DNA of 64,000 nucleotides from Tidjanibacter sp. (GTDB lineage Bacteria; Bacteroidota; Bacteroidia; Bacteroidales; Rikenellaceae): positions 1 through 64,000 of the forward strand of contig JAGBFH010000002.1 of NCBI GenBank assembly GCA_017936605.1, written 5' to 3'. Positions 44,552 through 52,591 of the stretch are shown in pieces; within the stretch, counting starts at the first letter, position 1; the number at the start of each line of letters is the position of its first letter. The translations under genes and the position numbers were made by a program. The notes under the pieces were generated by a model that had not been told where the DNA came from, searched no databases, and saw only the letters and a program-made list of their open reading frames with translations.

Positions 44552-44656
44552 ATTTGTAAATTATTTGCATATACATTTGTAAATAACGCTAATTATCAAG
44601 CACTTGTCGCGTGTATACATTTGTAAATCATACCCAAAGAGACAATATTTACAAAT
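44552..44656 (+). promoter_or_regulatory. Four 10-bp operator-like repeats before znuA
   Basis: ATTTGTAAAT occurs at 44552-44561, 44575-44584 and 44619-44628, and inverted (ATTTACAAAT) at 44647-44656. The second and third extend to ATACATTTGTAAAT and start 44 bases apart, about four helical turns. A fifth, weaker inverted match is near 44679. They lie within 145 bases upstream of the zinc-transport genes, so a metal-sensing repressor of the Fur/Zur type is the simplest reader (inference). Confidence 0.6.
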
Positions 44657-44663
44657 CTTTATT

Positions 44664-44671
44664 TATATTTG
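44664..44671 (+). promoter_or_regulatory. Minus-7 element for znuAC
   Basis: TATATTTG, 21 bases before the znuA start. The last operator-like repeat (44647-44656) sits between the expected minus-33 and minus-7 positions, where a repressor would block polymerase. Confidence 0.6.
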
Positions 44672-44692
44672 TATTTCAATTTACAAAACAGA

Positions 44693-45598
44693 ATGAAACG
44701 CTATTTCATCACATTAATTGTTGCAATATGCGCCGTATGTATTACTTCGTGTAATGACGGCCAAAATGCTAATAGTAAGATTATTACGGTATCAATTGAG
44801 CCACTAAAAGGCCTTATGGAGGAGATAGTTGGAGAGGATTTTTCCGTTAATACGCTACTTCCCGTGGGTTCCTCGCCAGAGAGCTACTCCCCCACTATTG
44901 GGCAAATAGCCAGGCTTGAAGAGTCGGAAATGGTCTTCTATGTTGGCACACTACCCTTTGAAAATGAGATAATTAAGCAGAGTAATATCGAGGATTCAAG
45001 GAGCATTAACCTGAGTCGTGGCGTTGAGCTCATAACTGGCCACGAACACCACCACGCACATAGCAATGAGGTGTGCGACCACTCGCACGACAGCCACAAG
45101 CACGGACACGCCCACTCCGTTGACCCACATATATGGGTGTCGCTTGACGGATTATCAACAATTGTGAACAACATCGACTCTGCACTGATGGCAGCTTACC
45201 CCGACTCAACAAAGTATCATATTAATTGTCAGCGACTTAATGCCACAATCGCCGCGAACAAAGAGCGTTATCAACAAATGTTAATAACTGCACCCAAGGA
45301 TGTACTTATTTATCATCCTGCCCTCGGATATCTGGCGAAAGAGCTGTCTTTCAACCAGATATCAGTGGAAAAAGAGGGGAAATCCCCCACTCCGGCCTCG
45401 CTTTCCGAAGTTATCAACAAGGTGATGGCTGAGGGTATTGAGGTGATGCTATACCAGAAAGAGTACCCGCTTGATGTAGTTCAACCAATAGCGGATATTC
45501 TTGGCGTTAAGTTGGTGGAGATTAATCCTTTAAGCGAGGATATTATTGGCGAAATTGACAGGATTATGAACATAATTTCCGGCAATTATGAACAGTAA
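44693..45598 (+). CDS. znuA: Zinc ABC transporter substrate-binding lipoprotein
   Basis: 301 residues. The lipobox is VCITSC (Cys20), so it is a lipoprotein at the inner membrane. The SBP cluster 9 fold is seen in VSIEPLKGLMEEIVG and LLPVGSSPESYSPT; a His/Asp-rich loop HEHHHAHSNEV...SHKHGHAHS (about 117-143) is typical of zinc-binding ZnuA, and VDPHIWVSLDG and IYHPALGY carry metal-binding histidines. The start at 44693 is chosen because it begins the signal peptide. The gene overlaps znuC by 11 bases. Confidence 0.92.
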   Translation: MKRYFITLIVAICAVCITSCNDGQNANSKIITVSIEPLKGLMEEIVGEDFSVNTLLPVGSSPESYSPTIGQIARLEESEMVFYVGTLPFENEIIKQSNIEDSRSINLSRGVELITGHEHHHAHSNEVCDHSHDSHKHGHAHSVDPHIWVSLDGLSTIVNNIDSALMAAYPDSTKYHINCQRLNATIAANKERYQQMLITAPKDVLIYHPALGYLAKELSFNQISVEKEGKSPTPASLSEVINKVMAEGIEVMLYQKEYPLDVVQPIADILGVKLVEINPLSEDIIGEIDRIMNIISGNYEQ

Positions 45599-46373
45599 GG
45601 AGATTATCAGAATAGAGAACCTCGGCGTTCAATACGATGGGCAGACGGCATTGAGAGATGTTAATATCTCGTTCTATGCCGATGATTTTGTGGGAATCAT
45701 TGGCCCCAACGGAGGCGGCAAGAGCACCCTGGTGAAGAGCATTATGGGGCTAATCCCCCACTCTGGCACCATCTCGTTCCTGGGTGAGGTTGCCGGCAAG
45801 CACCACATTGGCTACCTGCCACAGCAAAACCTCTTCGACAAGAGTTTCCCCATCTCGGTTTTGGAGCTTGTTATGAGTGGCCTTCAGGCCGATAAGGGCT
45901 TCGGGCGCTATGGCCGCGAGGATAAGAACAAGGCTTTAGCGGCACTTGAGAAGGTGGGCATTAAACACCTTGCCAGCAGGCAGATAGGCGAATTGTCGGG
46001 CGGCGAGTTACAGAGGGCTCTATTGGGCAGGGCCATCATCTCGGAGCCTCGCTTGCTAATTCTCGACGAGCCCGCGAACTTTGTGGACAACCAGTTCGAG
46101 AACGAGCTCTACAACCTGCTGCGCGAGCTCAACAGCCAGATGGCTATCATCATCGTGTCGCACGATGTGGGCACCATCACCTCTTTTGTCAAGAGCGTGG
46201 TCTGCGTCAATCGCACCGTTCATCGCCACCCGACGGCCGAGCTCACGCCCGAGCTGCTGGAGAACTACCACTGCCCCATCCAGGTCATCAGCCACGGCAC
46301 CGTTCCCCACACCGTTCTGGCCCATCACCACCACGGGGGAATTCAAAATTCAAAATTCAAACTTCAAAATTGA
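45588..46373 (+). CDS. znuC: Zinc ABC transporter ATP-binding protein
   Basis: 261 residues. Seen: Walker A GPNGGGKSTLVKS (about 40-52), Q-loop LPQQNLF, signature LSGGELQRALL and Walker B LLILDEPANFVD. It powers uptake with ZnuA (overlapping upstream) and a membrane subunit; the only candidate permease in the window is at 60075, far away. The C terminus has HTVLAHHHHGG, then ends in a run encoded by an intergenic-type AATTCAAA repeat (46338-46370), so the last dozen residues may be a recent extension. Confidence 0.93.
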   Translation: MNSKEIIRIENLGVQYDGQTALRDVNISFYADDFVGIIGPNGGGKSTLVKSIMGLIPHSGTISFLGEVAGKHHIGYLPQQNLFDKSFPISVLELVMSGLQADKGFGRYGREDKNKALAALEKVGIKHLASRQIGELSGGELQRALLGRAIISEPRLLILDEPANFVDNQFENELYNLLRELNSQMAIIIVSHDVGTITSFVKSVVCVNRTVHRHPTAELTPELLENYHCPIQVISHGTVPHTVLAHHHHGGIQNSKFKLQN

Positions 46374-46400
46374 GTTACTCAAATGTTACTTATACCCTAA

Positions 46401-46427
46401 TGGCTCACGATTTTGTGGGCCATTTTT
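46401..46427 (+). terminator. Terminator after znuC
   Basis: 8-bp stem TGGCTCAC with GTGGGCCA (one T-G pair, 46401-46408 and 46415-46422) followed by five T. Confidence 0.85.
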
Positions 46428-46449
46428 CGTTTTTATGCAAACTAATTTC

Positions 46450-46457
46450 TATATTTG
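46450..46457 (+). promoter_or_regulatory. Minus-7 element of structured RNA copy B
   Basis: TATATTTG, in the same place relative to the RNA as TATCTTTG before copy A. Confidence 0.65.
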
Positions 46458-46463
46458 TGGTGC

Positions 46464-46740
46464 CGTGGGCTTTGCGCTCTCGGCAGACATATTTTATTGA
46501 TGAAAGTGTATTAGCTTTTATCCTTGAACGAAAATGTGGAAGTTTTCAGAACACAAGGGAGGCATCACACTCGTCACTCCGTATTGCATTGTTTTTGGGG
46601 TGTTCTGCCCCATACTCATTCGATACGAGTGTGGGGTATGTTTATTTGTGTTCGGGTCATTCCACAACCTTCGTTCAGATAGACTAATCAGCTCCACACT
46701 TTCTTTTTGCCCATAATCCACCGCATAGGAGTTGCTACGG
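46464..46740 (+). ncRNA. Structured RNA element, copy B (paralogous leader RNA)
   Basis: Same architecture as copy A at 24487. Helices: GGGC/GCTC (46467-46479), GATGAAAG/CTTTTATC (46499-46522), TGAACGA 46525-46531 with TCGTTCA 46671-46677, TGTGGAA 46535-46541 with TTCCACA 46660-46666, GAACACAA 46549-46556 with TTGTGTTC 46646-46653, CACTCGT 46568-46574 with ACGAGTG 46625-46631, and CAGCTCC 46689-46695 with GGAGTTG 46728-46734. The outer long-range helices differ in sequence from copy A on both strands yet remain fully paired, while the core (46563-46643) is almost identical. It ends 41 bases before a lipoprotein gene. Confidence 0.8.
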
Positions 46741-46781
46741 TAAGTATTTAGAACAAACATTCAACTAAATAACTTACAACT

Positions 46782-48047
46782 ATGAAAAAACTACTCTACA
46801 TTATTCCCTTGCTGTTGGGAATAATCATGACTTCTTGTTCCACTACTTACTATCAAGTATTTTCAGTAACTCCTGAAAATGCCACAATGACTGAAAATGG
46901 CTCGCCGACTTACACTAAAGACGGACTTCAATTTACTTATAATTTTTGGGGTGAAAACGGTAGCCTAAATTTTATAATATACAACTCCAACGACTACGAC
47001 ATAATAGTTGATCTAACCAAGAGCTCTTTTATTAGAAATAATATTGCCGAGGACTACTATCAAGGAAAACAAATTGAAACACGCATTGCAACAGGTGTAT
47101 ATAGTTCATCAAAATATGGTACCTCAGTAATTACAAAAAGCGAAGTTCCTAACGGCAAGCTCAACAACTATATGGGCCATACTTACGATGCCACGCTTGC
47201 ATTAAACTCTTATGCCAACACTTATATTACATTATATGGACAAAGTGCCAAGAAAGAGTGGCAAACGGCCATCATCTACAAAGAGCCTGAACAAGTGAGG
47301 ATTCCAGCCAAATCAGCAAAAGCATTTGGTTCTTTTAATATTAACAACATTCTCATAACTGGCTCGAGATTTAGAGCAGAAACTATATATAACCCAACTG
47401 TGTTCAATAGACACAACACTCCTCTTCAAATGCGGAACCGAATATGCATATATAAAGAAGGTGAGAGTCCTATGTTCTATGAAATGGATTTTTATATAAG
47501 CGGAATAGGCAATGTCATCAATCTACCGAGTAGCTCTATGACTCCTACCAACTTTTACATACCATACTCAAGCGAGCTCGACAGCGTCAATGCCGTTGAA
47601 AGCGATTTGTTTGGTAGCAACATATCAAACCAAACTACCATATCCCCTGCCGCTGAAGAAGAAGATAAATCACAAGAATGGGACATACATATTGGAAGCA
47701 TAATACGCTACAAAGGGCGCAATGTCACCATCTGTAACATATTGGAAGATAAACTAATGGTGGCCGCTTTTGAAGAACGAGGCATTGGAACACAAGGTGA
47801 ATGCTTGCTTTATTGTAAACAAATGGGAGAGGAGTGGATGTTACCTGAACAACAAAGCGAGTTTGAATCAATAATAGAGATTATGGAACAATGCGACAAA
47901 TACATTTATCTTGACTATTGGTCTGGCATCAATGAAGAAGATAATAAAGCCCTATGCTATAATACAGATAGATGTAAACTCCGCAGTAAAAACATTGACA
48001 ATTCGTATGCATTTGTGCCTATTGCTTACATAATGCGACCCAATTAG
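46782..48047 (+). CDS. Lipoprotein with C-terminal DUF1566-like region
   Basis: 421 residues. Signal peptide with lipobox IMTSC (Cys19), so lipid-anchored and probably exported to the outer membrane. Residues about 20-290 are strand-rich and Asn/Tyr/Ser-rich with no family I recognise. The C-terminal 120 residues have GEEWMLPEQQSEF, YLDYWSG and a tail NSYAFVPIAYIMRPN that resemble the 'W.LP...E', 'YWSS' and 'yvRPV' landmarks of DUF1566/FISUMP domains. Codon use is more AT-rich than its neighbours, which may mean transfer. It follows RNA element B. Confidence 0.75.
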   Translation: MKKLLYIIPLLLGIIMTSCSTTYYQVFSVTPENATMTENGSPTYTKDGLQFTYNFWGENGSLNFIIYNSNDYDIIVDLTKSSFIRNNIAEDYYQGKQIETRIATGVYSSSKYGTSVITKSEVPNGKLNNYMGHTYDATLALNSYANTYITLYGQSAKKEWQTAIIYKEPEQVRIPAKSAKAFGSFNINNILITGSRFRAETIYNPTVFNRHNTPLQMRNRICIYKEGESPMFYEMDFYISGIGNVINLPSSSMTPTNFYIPYSSELDSVNAVESDLFGSNISNQTTISPAAEEEDKSQEWDIHIGSIIRYKGRNVTICNILEDKLMVAAFEERGIGTQGECLLYCKQMGEEWMLPEQQSEFESIIEIMEQCDKYIYLDYWSGINEEDNKALCYNTDRCKLRSKNIDNSYAFVPIAYIMRPN

Positions 48048-48068
48048 GTAATAGCACAATAAAAAAAG

Positions 48069-48100
48069 TGAGTGGGGCGCCGAAAGGTGCCCCACTCTTT
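48069..48100 (+). terminator. Terminator after the lipoprotein gene
   Basis: 12-bp stem GAGTGGGGCGCC with GGTGCCCCACTC (48069-48080, 48085-48096), GAAA loop, and TTTT. Confidence 0.9.
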
Positions 48101-48172
48101 TACCCAAAAAACAATATACACTGGTTAATAAATAGTGTTAATTGTCATGCAAATGTATGAAAAATTTTTGAT

Positions 48173-48460
48173 TTACTCAAATTTGCAAATCTCGCTCAGC
48201 TTGCCCCAGATCTCCTCGGTGCGCTCAACGAGCTGTGCGCGTACATAGGCGTAGTGTTTGCGAACAAGCGAAGGGTTGTGGGGCTCGGCGGGATTGTTCA
48301 CAAGCTCCATAAGGTTGTTGCGCATATCCACAACCTGCTGCATAAGAGCAACAATCTCCTCCTGTTTGTCGGCGTGGAAACCAAGCGAAAGGTAGCAATC
48401 GTAAACCACCTCGTTTACAACATAGTCAATCTGTTTCTTAATCTGTCTTAAACTTGCCAT
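48173..48460 (-). CDS. Small conserved Bacteroidales-type protein of unknown function
   Basis: 95 residues from the ATG at 48460, mostly helical: IKKQIDYVVNEVVYDCYLSLGFHADKQEEIVALMQQVVDM... in one run, then RAQLVERTEEIWGKLSEICK. No signal peptide or membrane segment. The composition suggests a small helical-bundle cytoplasmic protein. I believe similar proteins are common in Bacteroidales, but cannot name a function. The upstream region carries its own promoter and the divergent guaD promoter. Confidence 0.75.
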   Translation of the reverse strand: MASLRQIKKQIDYVVNEVVYDCYLSLGFHADKQEEIVALMQQVVDMRNNLMELVNNPAEPHNPSLVRKHYAYVRAQLVERTEEIWGKLSEICKFE

Positions 48461-48498
48461 AGTAATATATGATTTGGTTTGATTTATGTTCCAACAAG

Positions 48499-48506
48499 CA
48501 AAGTTA
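48499..48506 (-). promoter_or_regulatory. Minus-7 element for the small helical protein gene
   Basis: Reads TAACTTTG on the minus strand, 38 bases before the start codon. Confidence 0.5.
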
Positions 48507-48560
48507 GTAATTATTTTGACACTCCGCACCCCAAAAGGCGGAATATCTCAATAAAAATCG

Positions 48561-48568
48561 TATATTTG
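48561..48568 (+). promoter_or_regulatory. Minus-7 element for guaD
   Basis: TATATTTG, 33 bases before the guaD start. Confidence 0.6.
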
Positions 48569-48601
48569 TCCTACAAGCAAACCCCAACAACAAGAAAAAC
48601 A

Positions 48602-49075
48602 ATGACAATGAGCGAAAACAAATTTATGCGTATGGCCATCGAGCTCTCCAAAGAGAGCGTGGCTAAGGGTGGCGGCCCCTTTGGTGCTGTCATCGTGCGC
48701 GACGGCGAGGTCATAGCTCGCGGTAGCAATAGTGTCACACTCCTGAACGACCCTACGGCCCACGCCGAGGTGAGCGCCATACGCGCTGCGTGTCAGGCAA
48801 TTGGAGGCTTCAACCTCAAGGGTTGCGAGATATACACTTCGTGTGAGCCCTGCCCTATGTGCCTCAGTGCCATCTACTGGGCCGGCATCGACCGCATCTA
48901 CTACGCCAACACCCGCAACGACGCGGCGGCCATAGGCTTCGACGATGCCTTCATATACGACCAGATACCCCTCGCCCCCACGGCGCGCACAATCCCTTCC
49001 CTACCTCTTATGCGGGCCGAGGGCCTCGAAGCCTTCCGACTCTGGGAACAAAAGGAGGACAAGGTGGAGTACTAA
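48602..49075 (+). CDS. guaD: Guanine deaminase (cytidine deaminase-fold)
   Basis: Hydrolyses guanine to xanthine plus ammonia. 157 residues, the same size as Bacillus subtilis GuaD. Zinc site: the HAE motif in DPTAHAEVSAIR and CEPCPMCLSAIYWAG. The end of the protein (GFDDAFIYDQI and a final EY) matches GuaD more than tRNA adenosine deaminase. A second ATG two codons later (48608) is possible. It is a salvage enzyme whose product can be used again after ribosylation, and its ammonia could in principle serve other enzymes. Confidence 0.85.
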   Translation: MTMSENKFMRMAIELSKESVAKGGGPFGAVIVRDGEVIARGSNSVTLLNDPTAHAEVSAIRAACQAIGGFNLKGCEIYTSCEPCPMCLSAIYWAGIDRIYYANTRNDAAAIGFDDAFIYDQIPLAPTARTIPSLPLMRAEGLEAFRLWEQKEDKVEY

Positions 49076-49112
49076 AAGAGGTTGCCAAACTTAGGGTTTG
49101 GCAACCTCTTTT
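49074..49112 (+). terminator. Terminator after guaD
   Basis: A 17-bp perfect stem (49074-49090 with 49096-49112) with a 5-base loop. Its left arm begins in the guaD stop codon. Confidence 0.9.
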
Positions 49113-49290
49113 AGTAAATTGAGAATCCCTAAAACATAGGGGCCAAAAGGGCTAAAGGGGCTAAAAGGATAATCAAAATTCAAAGGTAGCAGACCTCTCC
49201 CGCCCTTTGGGCACCCTCCCCTAACTTAGGGGAGGGAATTTTTCCATTTTCAATTCTCCATTTTCAATTTTCAATTTCATTGGTAAATAA
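49113..49290. repeat. Simple-sequence and hairpin-rich intergenic segment
   Basis: Contains short reiterations of GGGCTAAA (49145-49170), an 11-bp hairpin CCCTCCCCTAA/TTAGGGGAGGG (49214-49236) and reiterated CAATTTTC/CCATTTTC units (49243-49280). A related AATTCAAA run occurs at 46338-46370 at the end of znuC. It is non-coding; such segments look like dispersed intergenic repeats. Confidence 0.6.
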
Positions 49291-49317
49291 TTAAGGGCAC
49301 CGTTTGGGTGCCCTTAA
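49291..49317 (-). terminator. Terminator of the nqr operon
   Basis: An 11-bp perfect stem TTAAGGGCACC/GGTGCCCTTAA, 5 bases beyond the nqrF stop codon on the minus strand. The tail is AT-rich rather than a pure T-run. Confidence 0.7.
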
Positions 49318-49321
49318 CTAT

Positions 49322-50572
49322 TTAGCTGCCGAAGTTGTCATACATAATGTTCTCGGGGGGAACGCCCAGGTTGTCGAGCATATTCACCACAGCCGAAATC
49401 ATCATAGGAGGACCGCACAAGTAGTACTCGATATCCTCGGGAGCGGGATGATCCTTCAGGTAGTTGTTGTAGATGACATTGTGGATGAAGCCAATATAGT
49501 TGGGATCCCAGTTGTCATCGGGCCTTGGATCGCTCAAGCCGATAGCGAACTTGAAGTTGGGGAAGTCCTTAGCAAACTGCTCGAACTGCTCCTGATAGAA
49601 GATCTCCTGTTTCGAGCGTGCACCATACCAGAACGAGATGGGCAGGTCGCTCTTAACGGTCTTGAAGAGGTGGAAGATATGCGAACGCATAGGAGCCATA
49701 CCTGCACCACCACCGATAAACATCTTCTCATTGGGGGTATCCTTGATGAAGAACTCACCGTAGGGGCCCGAGATGGTCACCTTGTCGCCAGGTTTGCGCG
49801 AGAAGATATATGCCGAGCAGATACCGGTAGGTACATTCATAAAGCCACCTGTTGCCCTATCGAAGGGAGGAGTAGCAATACGCACATTCAGCATAATAAT
49901 ATCGTCCTCGGCGGGCTGGTTGGCCATCGAGTAAGCACGGAAGGTAGGCTCGGGGTTCTTGGCCACGATATCCCACATCTTGAATTTGGTCCAGTCGGCG
50001 TGGAATTTGGGGTCGATGTCCATATCGGAGAACTTAATCTCGTCGTACTGGGGAACATCAATCTGGATGTAACCACCACTCTTGAATTTGAGTCTTTCGC
50101 CTGCGGGCAGTTTCACCACAAACTCCTTCATAAAGGTCGATACGCTGCGGCACGAAACCACCTCACACTCCATCTTCTTAACGCCAAGCACGCTCTCGGG
50201 GATGCGGATGTTGAGGTCATTCTTAACCTTCACCTGGCAACCCAGACGCCAATGCTCTTTCTGCTGTTTGCGGGTGAAGAAACCAACCTCGGTGGGCAGA
50301 ATCTCGCCACCGCCGTCCATCACCTGCACCTTACACATACCGCAACTACCCTGTCCACCACAAGCCGAGGGAAGAAAAATCTTCTCCTGAGCGAGAGTGG
50401 TCAGAAGCGAGTTGCCGCTCTCAACCTTGAGGGTCTTTTCGCCCTCGTTGATATTGATCGTAACCTCACCCGAGCTGGTAAGTTTTGCCTTGGCAACCAG
50501 CAGCAGTGCCACGAGAAGCAACAGTGCCACGAGGAAGACTACGACTGCAACTATAATAATTGTTGTATTCAT
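49322..50572 (-). CDS. nqrF: Na+-translocating NADH:quinone reductase subunit F
   Basis: Entry point of electrons from NADH. 416 residues from the ATG at 50572: one N-terminal membrane helix (about 4-27), a 2Fe-2S ferredoxin domain with Cys71, Cys77, Cys80 (CGGQGSCGMC) and Cys112, then an FAD/NADH reductase with RAYSMANQP and GGGAGMAPMRSHIF. An upstream ATG would add nine residues of poor fit. Last gene of nqrABCDEF. Confidence 0.96.
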   Translation of the reverse strand: MNTTIIIVAVVVFLVALLLLVALLLVAKAKLTSSGEVTININEGEKTLKVESGNSLLTTLAQEKIFLPSACGGQGSCGMCKVQVMDGGGEILPTEVGFFTRKQQKEHWRLGCQVKVKNDLNIRIPESVLGVKKMECEVVSCRSVSTFMKEFVVKLPAGERLKFKSGGYIQIDVPQYDEIKFSDMDIDPKFHADWTKFKMWDIVAKNPEPTFRAYSMANQPAEDDIIMLNVRIATPPFDRATGGFMNVPTGICSAYIFSRKPGDKVTISGPYGEFFIKDTPNEKMFIGGGAGMAPMRSHIFHLFKTVKSDLPISFWYGARSKQEIFYQEQFEQFAKDFPNFKFAIGLSDPRPDDNWDPNYIGFIHNVIYNNYLKDHPAPEDIEYYLCGPPMMISAVVNMLDNLGVPPENIMYDNFGS

Positions 50573-50599
50573 TTCTCTTTCTTTTGCTTGGTTAAACAA

Positions 50600-51223
50600 C
50601 TAGTTCATCTGGAAACCCGAGAAAATCATAAACGCCATACCCAGCAGACCGGTGATAATGAAGGCCAAACCGGGACCGCGCAGACCTTTGGGAACATTGG
50701 AGTACGCAAGACGCTCGCGGATAGCAGCCATCACGAGGATAGCAATCCACCAACCGAAGCCCGAACCAAAGCCAAATACGGCCGCCTCACCAACGGTAGC
50801 AAATGCACGCTGCTGCATAAACAGAGCGCCACCCATAATCGCACAGTTCACAGCAATCAGGGGCAGGAAGATACCCAGCTGGTTGTAGAGCGAGGGCGAG
50901 AATTTCTCAATGAACATTTCCAGAAGCTGAACGAATGCTGCAATCACAGCAATAAAGAGAATGAAGCTCAAGAAGCTCAAATCGACTGTGGAAGCCATCT
51001 CTTCGCCCAAAAGCCACGAGAGAGCACCTGCCTTGAGCACATAGTTCTCGAGCAGATAGTTCAGGGGCACAGTCATCAGCATTACGAAGGTAACTGCCAG
51101 ACCCAAACCATTCGCGGTCTTGACGCTCTTCGAAACGGCAATGTAGGAACACATACCGAAGAAGAACGAGAACACCATATTGTCAATAAAGACAGACTGA
51201 ATAAATAGTTTCAAAAGTTCCAT
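50600..51223 (-). CDS. nqrE: Na+-translocating NADH:quinone reductase subunit E
   Basis: Integral membrane subunit. 207 residues with about six hydrophobic segments, related to NqrD and to RnfA/RnfE. Seen: LIAVNCAIMGGALFMQ, the conserved Cys-bearing segment near the centre of the membrane that binds the intramembrane iron-sulfur centre with NqrD, and FIDNMVFSFFFGMC at the N terminus. 15 bases after nqrD. Confidence 0.96.
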   Translation of the reverse strand: MELLKLFIQSVFIDNMVFSFFFGMCSYIAVSKSVKTANGLGLAVTFVMLMTVPLNYLLENYVLKAGALSWLLGEEMASTVDLSFLSFILFIAVIAAFVQLLEMFIEKFSPSLYNQLGIFLPLIAVNCAIMGGALFMQQRAFATVGEAAVFGFGSGFGWWIAILVMAAIRERLAYSNVPKGLRGPGLAFIITGLLGMAFMIFSGFQMN

Positions 51224-51238
51224 ATGCTATGCCTCCTA

Positions 51239-51859
51239 TTATTTTTCCTGTAAATCCTTATTAGTGGTGCGATGTACCCAGATGATGATACCCACGATGA
51301 TAAGTGCAGCAGGGGGGAACAACATCAGACCATTGTTTACATAGCCGGCCTCATAGAAGCACTCGGGGATAATCTGATAGCCAAAGAGCGAACCATTACC
51401 AAACAGCTCCCTAACGAAGCCGATGATTACAAGTACTGCGCCATAGCCCAGACCATTACCGATACCATCCAGGAGTGAAGGCAGAGGTTTGTTCGACAGA
51501 GCGAAGGCCTCCACACGACCCATAATGATACAGTTGGTAATAATCAGACCCACATATACAGAGAGCTGTTTGCTCACATCATAGACATAAGCCTTGAGGA
51601 TATCGTTCACGATGGTCACCAGAGCAGCGATAACAACCAGCTGCACGATGATACGGATACGATCGGGAATACCATTTCGCAGAAGCGAAAGCACAAGGTT
51701 CGAGAAAGCACACACGGCGGTTACGGAAAGACCCATAACCAGAGCGGGCTTGAGCTGGGTAGTAACTGCAAGTGCCGAGCAGATACCCAGAATCTGAACC
51801 AGAACGGGGTTATTTTTTGCCAACGGATTAGTCAGCGATTGAAAAGTTTTGTTTTTCAT
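51239..51859 (-). CDS. nqrD: Na+-translocating NADH:quinone reductase subunit D
   Basis: Membrane subunit of 206 residues with about six helices. GLIITNCIIMGRVEAFAL is the Cys segment that pairs with that of NqrE, and NPVLVQILGICSALAVT is the matching N-terminal one. An in-frame ATG five codons upstream (51874) overlaps nqrC and is less likely. Four bases separate it from nqrC. Confidence 0.96.
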   Translation of the reverse strand: MKNKTFQSLTNPLAKNNPVLVQILGICSALAVTTQLKPALVMGLSVTAVCAFSNLVLSLLRNGIPDRIRIIVQLVVIAALVTIVNDILKAYVYDVSKQLSVYVGLIITNCIIMGRVEAFALSNKPLPSLLDGIGNGLGYGAVLVIIGFVRELFGNGSLFGYQIIPECFYEAGYVNNGLMLFPPAALIIVGIIIWVHRTTNKDLQEK

Positions 51860-51863
51860 CTTC

Positions 51864-52574
51864 TTACTCTGCATTTTCGGTTACAACATTTGCCTTGCGA
51901 GCCTTCAGGAAAGCGTCGTAGTTGTCGAGGCACTCCTTGATCATCTTTTGCAGACCCTCGGAGGTTTTGGTACCACCGGTTACAGCATCAACGGAGTGAG
52001 CAGCTCCCTGTGCACCACCCTTAACTACATAGATACCAACCAACTGGTCGCCCTCATAGATGGTCTGACCGGGGAACTGAGCCTGATACTTTGCGGTTGC
52101 AATCTCTGCACCCAGACCAGGAGTCTCACCTGCGTGATCGAAGATAGCACCCTTAATAGTATTAAGGTCTGCCTCCAGAGCCACATAGCCCCAGATGTCA
52201 TCCCAAAGACCCTTACCGGTCAGGGGGAATACAATCTCACCTGTGGATTTGTTCTCAAATACGGGGAACTCACCCTTTGCGAAGCTACCTGTAAGGTCAA
52301 AGAGTTTCTGAAGAGGGGTATCGGTGGTCGAGATAACCTGACCCTCCTTATTTACAACATAGGCCTCAATAACCGAGTCGTAGCTACCTTTCCCAAGGCC
52401 GAGCGATGCTGCGATAGCATCTTTCTTCTCGTTGAGCTCGTTGGCATTCTGTTTCTCTTTGAGCGAGAGCGAGGTGAATGCGAGCAAAATAGCCACGATG
52501 ACAACCATTACCGTCGAGTAGAATACGATGTAGGCGTTGCTATTTTTGCCGCCCAAGAATTTCTTTTTACCCAT
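51864..52574 (-). CDS. nqrC: Na+-translocating NADH:quinone reductase subunit C
   Basis: Carries covalent FMN on a periplasmic domain. One N-terminal membrane helix (IVFYSTVMVVIVAILLAF) and the flavin-attachment segment VDAVTGGTKTSEG near residue 200. Length is 236 residues from ATG 52574; the earlier ATG at 52589 would add five residues and cannot be excluded. KQNANELNEKKDAIAASLG is the usual juxtamembrane helix. Confidence 0.95.
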   Translation of the reverse strand: MGKKKFLGGKNSNAYIVFYSTVMVVIVAILLAFTSLSLKEKQNANELNEKKDAIAASLGLGKGSYDSVIEAYVVNKEGQVISTTDTPLQKLFDLTGSFAKGEFPVFENKSTGEIVFPLTGKGLWDDIWGYVALEADLNTIKGAIFDHAGETPGLGAEIATAKYQAQFPGQTIYEGDQLVGIYVVKGGAQGAAHSVDAVTGGTKTSEGLQKMIKECLDNYDAFLKARKANVVTENAE

Positions 52575-52591
52575 AATTCTATCCTCCATTT

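Noticed and set aside
44376..44582. Alternative 68-codon frame overlapping the AT-hook-like gene
   Set aside because: It is serine-rich and lacks a motif or better start; the 44342 frame has the AT-hook-like core.
46081..46500. 139-codon plus-strand frame overlapping the znuC end and RNA element B
   Set aside because: Ser/Arg-rich shadow of znuC in another frame, running across a terminator.
49304..51208. 634-codon open frame on the plus strand across nqrF and nqrE
   Set aside because: Antisense shadow of two nqr genes with intact motifs; starts and ends match no operon logic.
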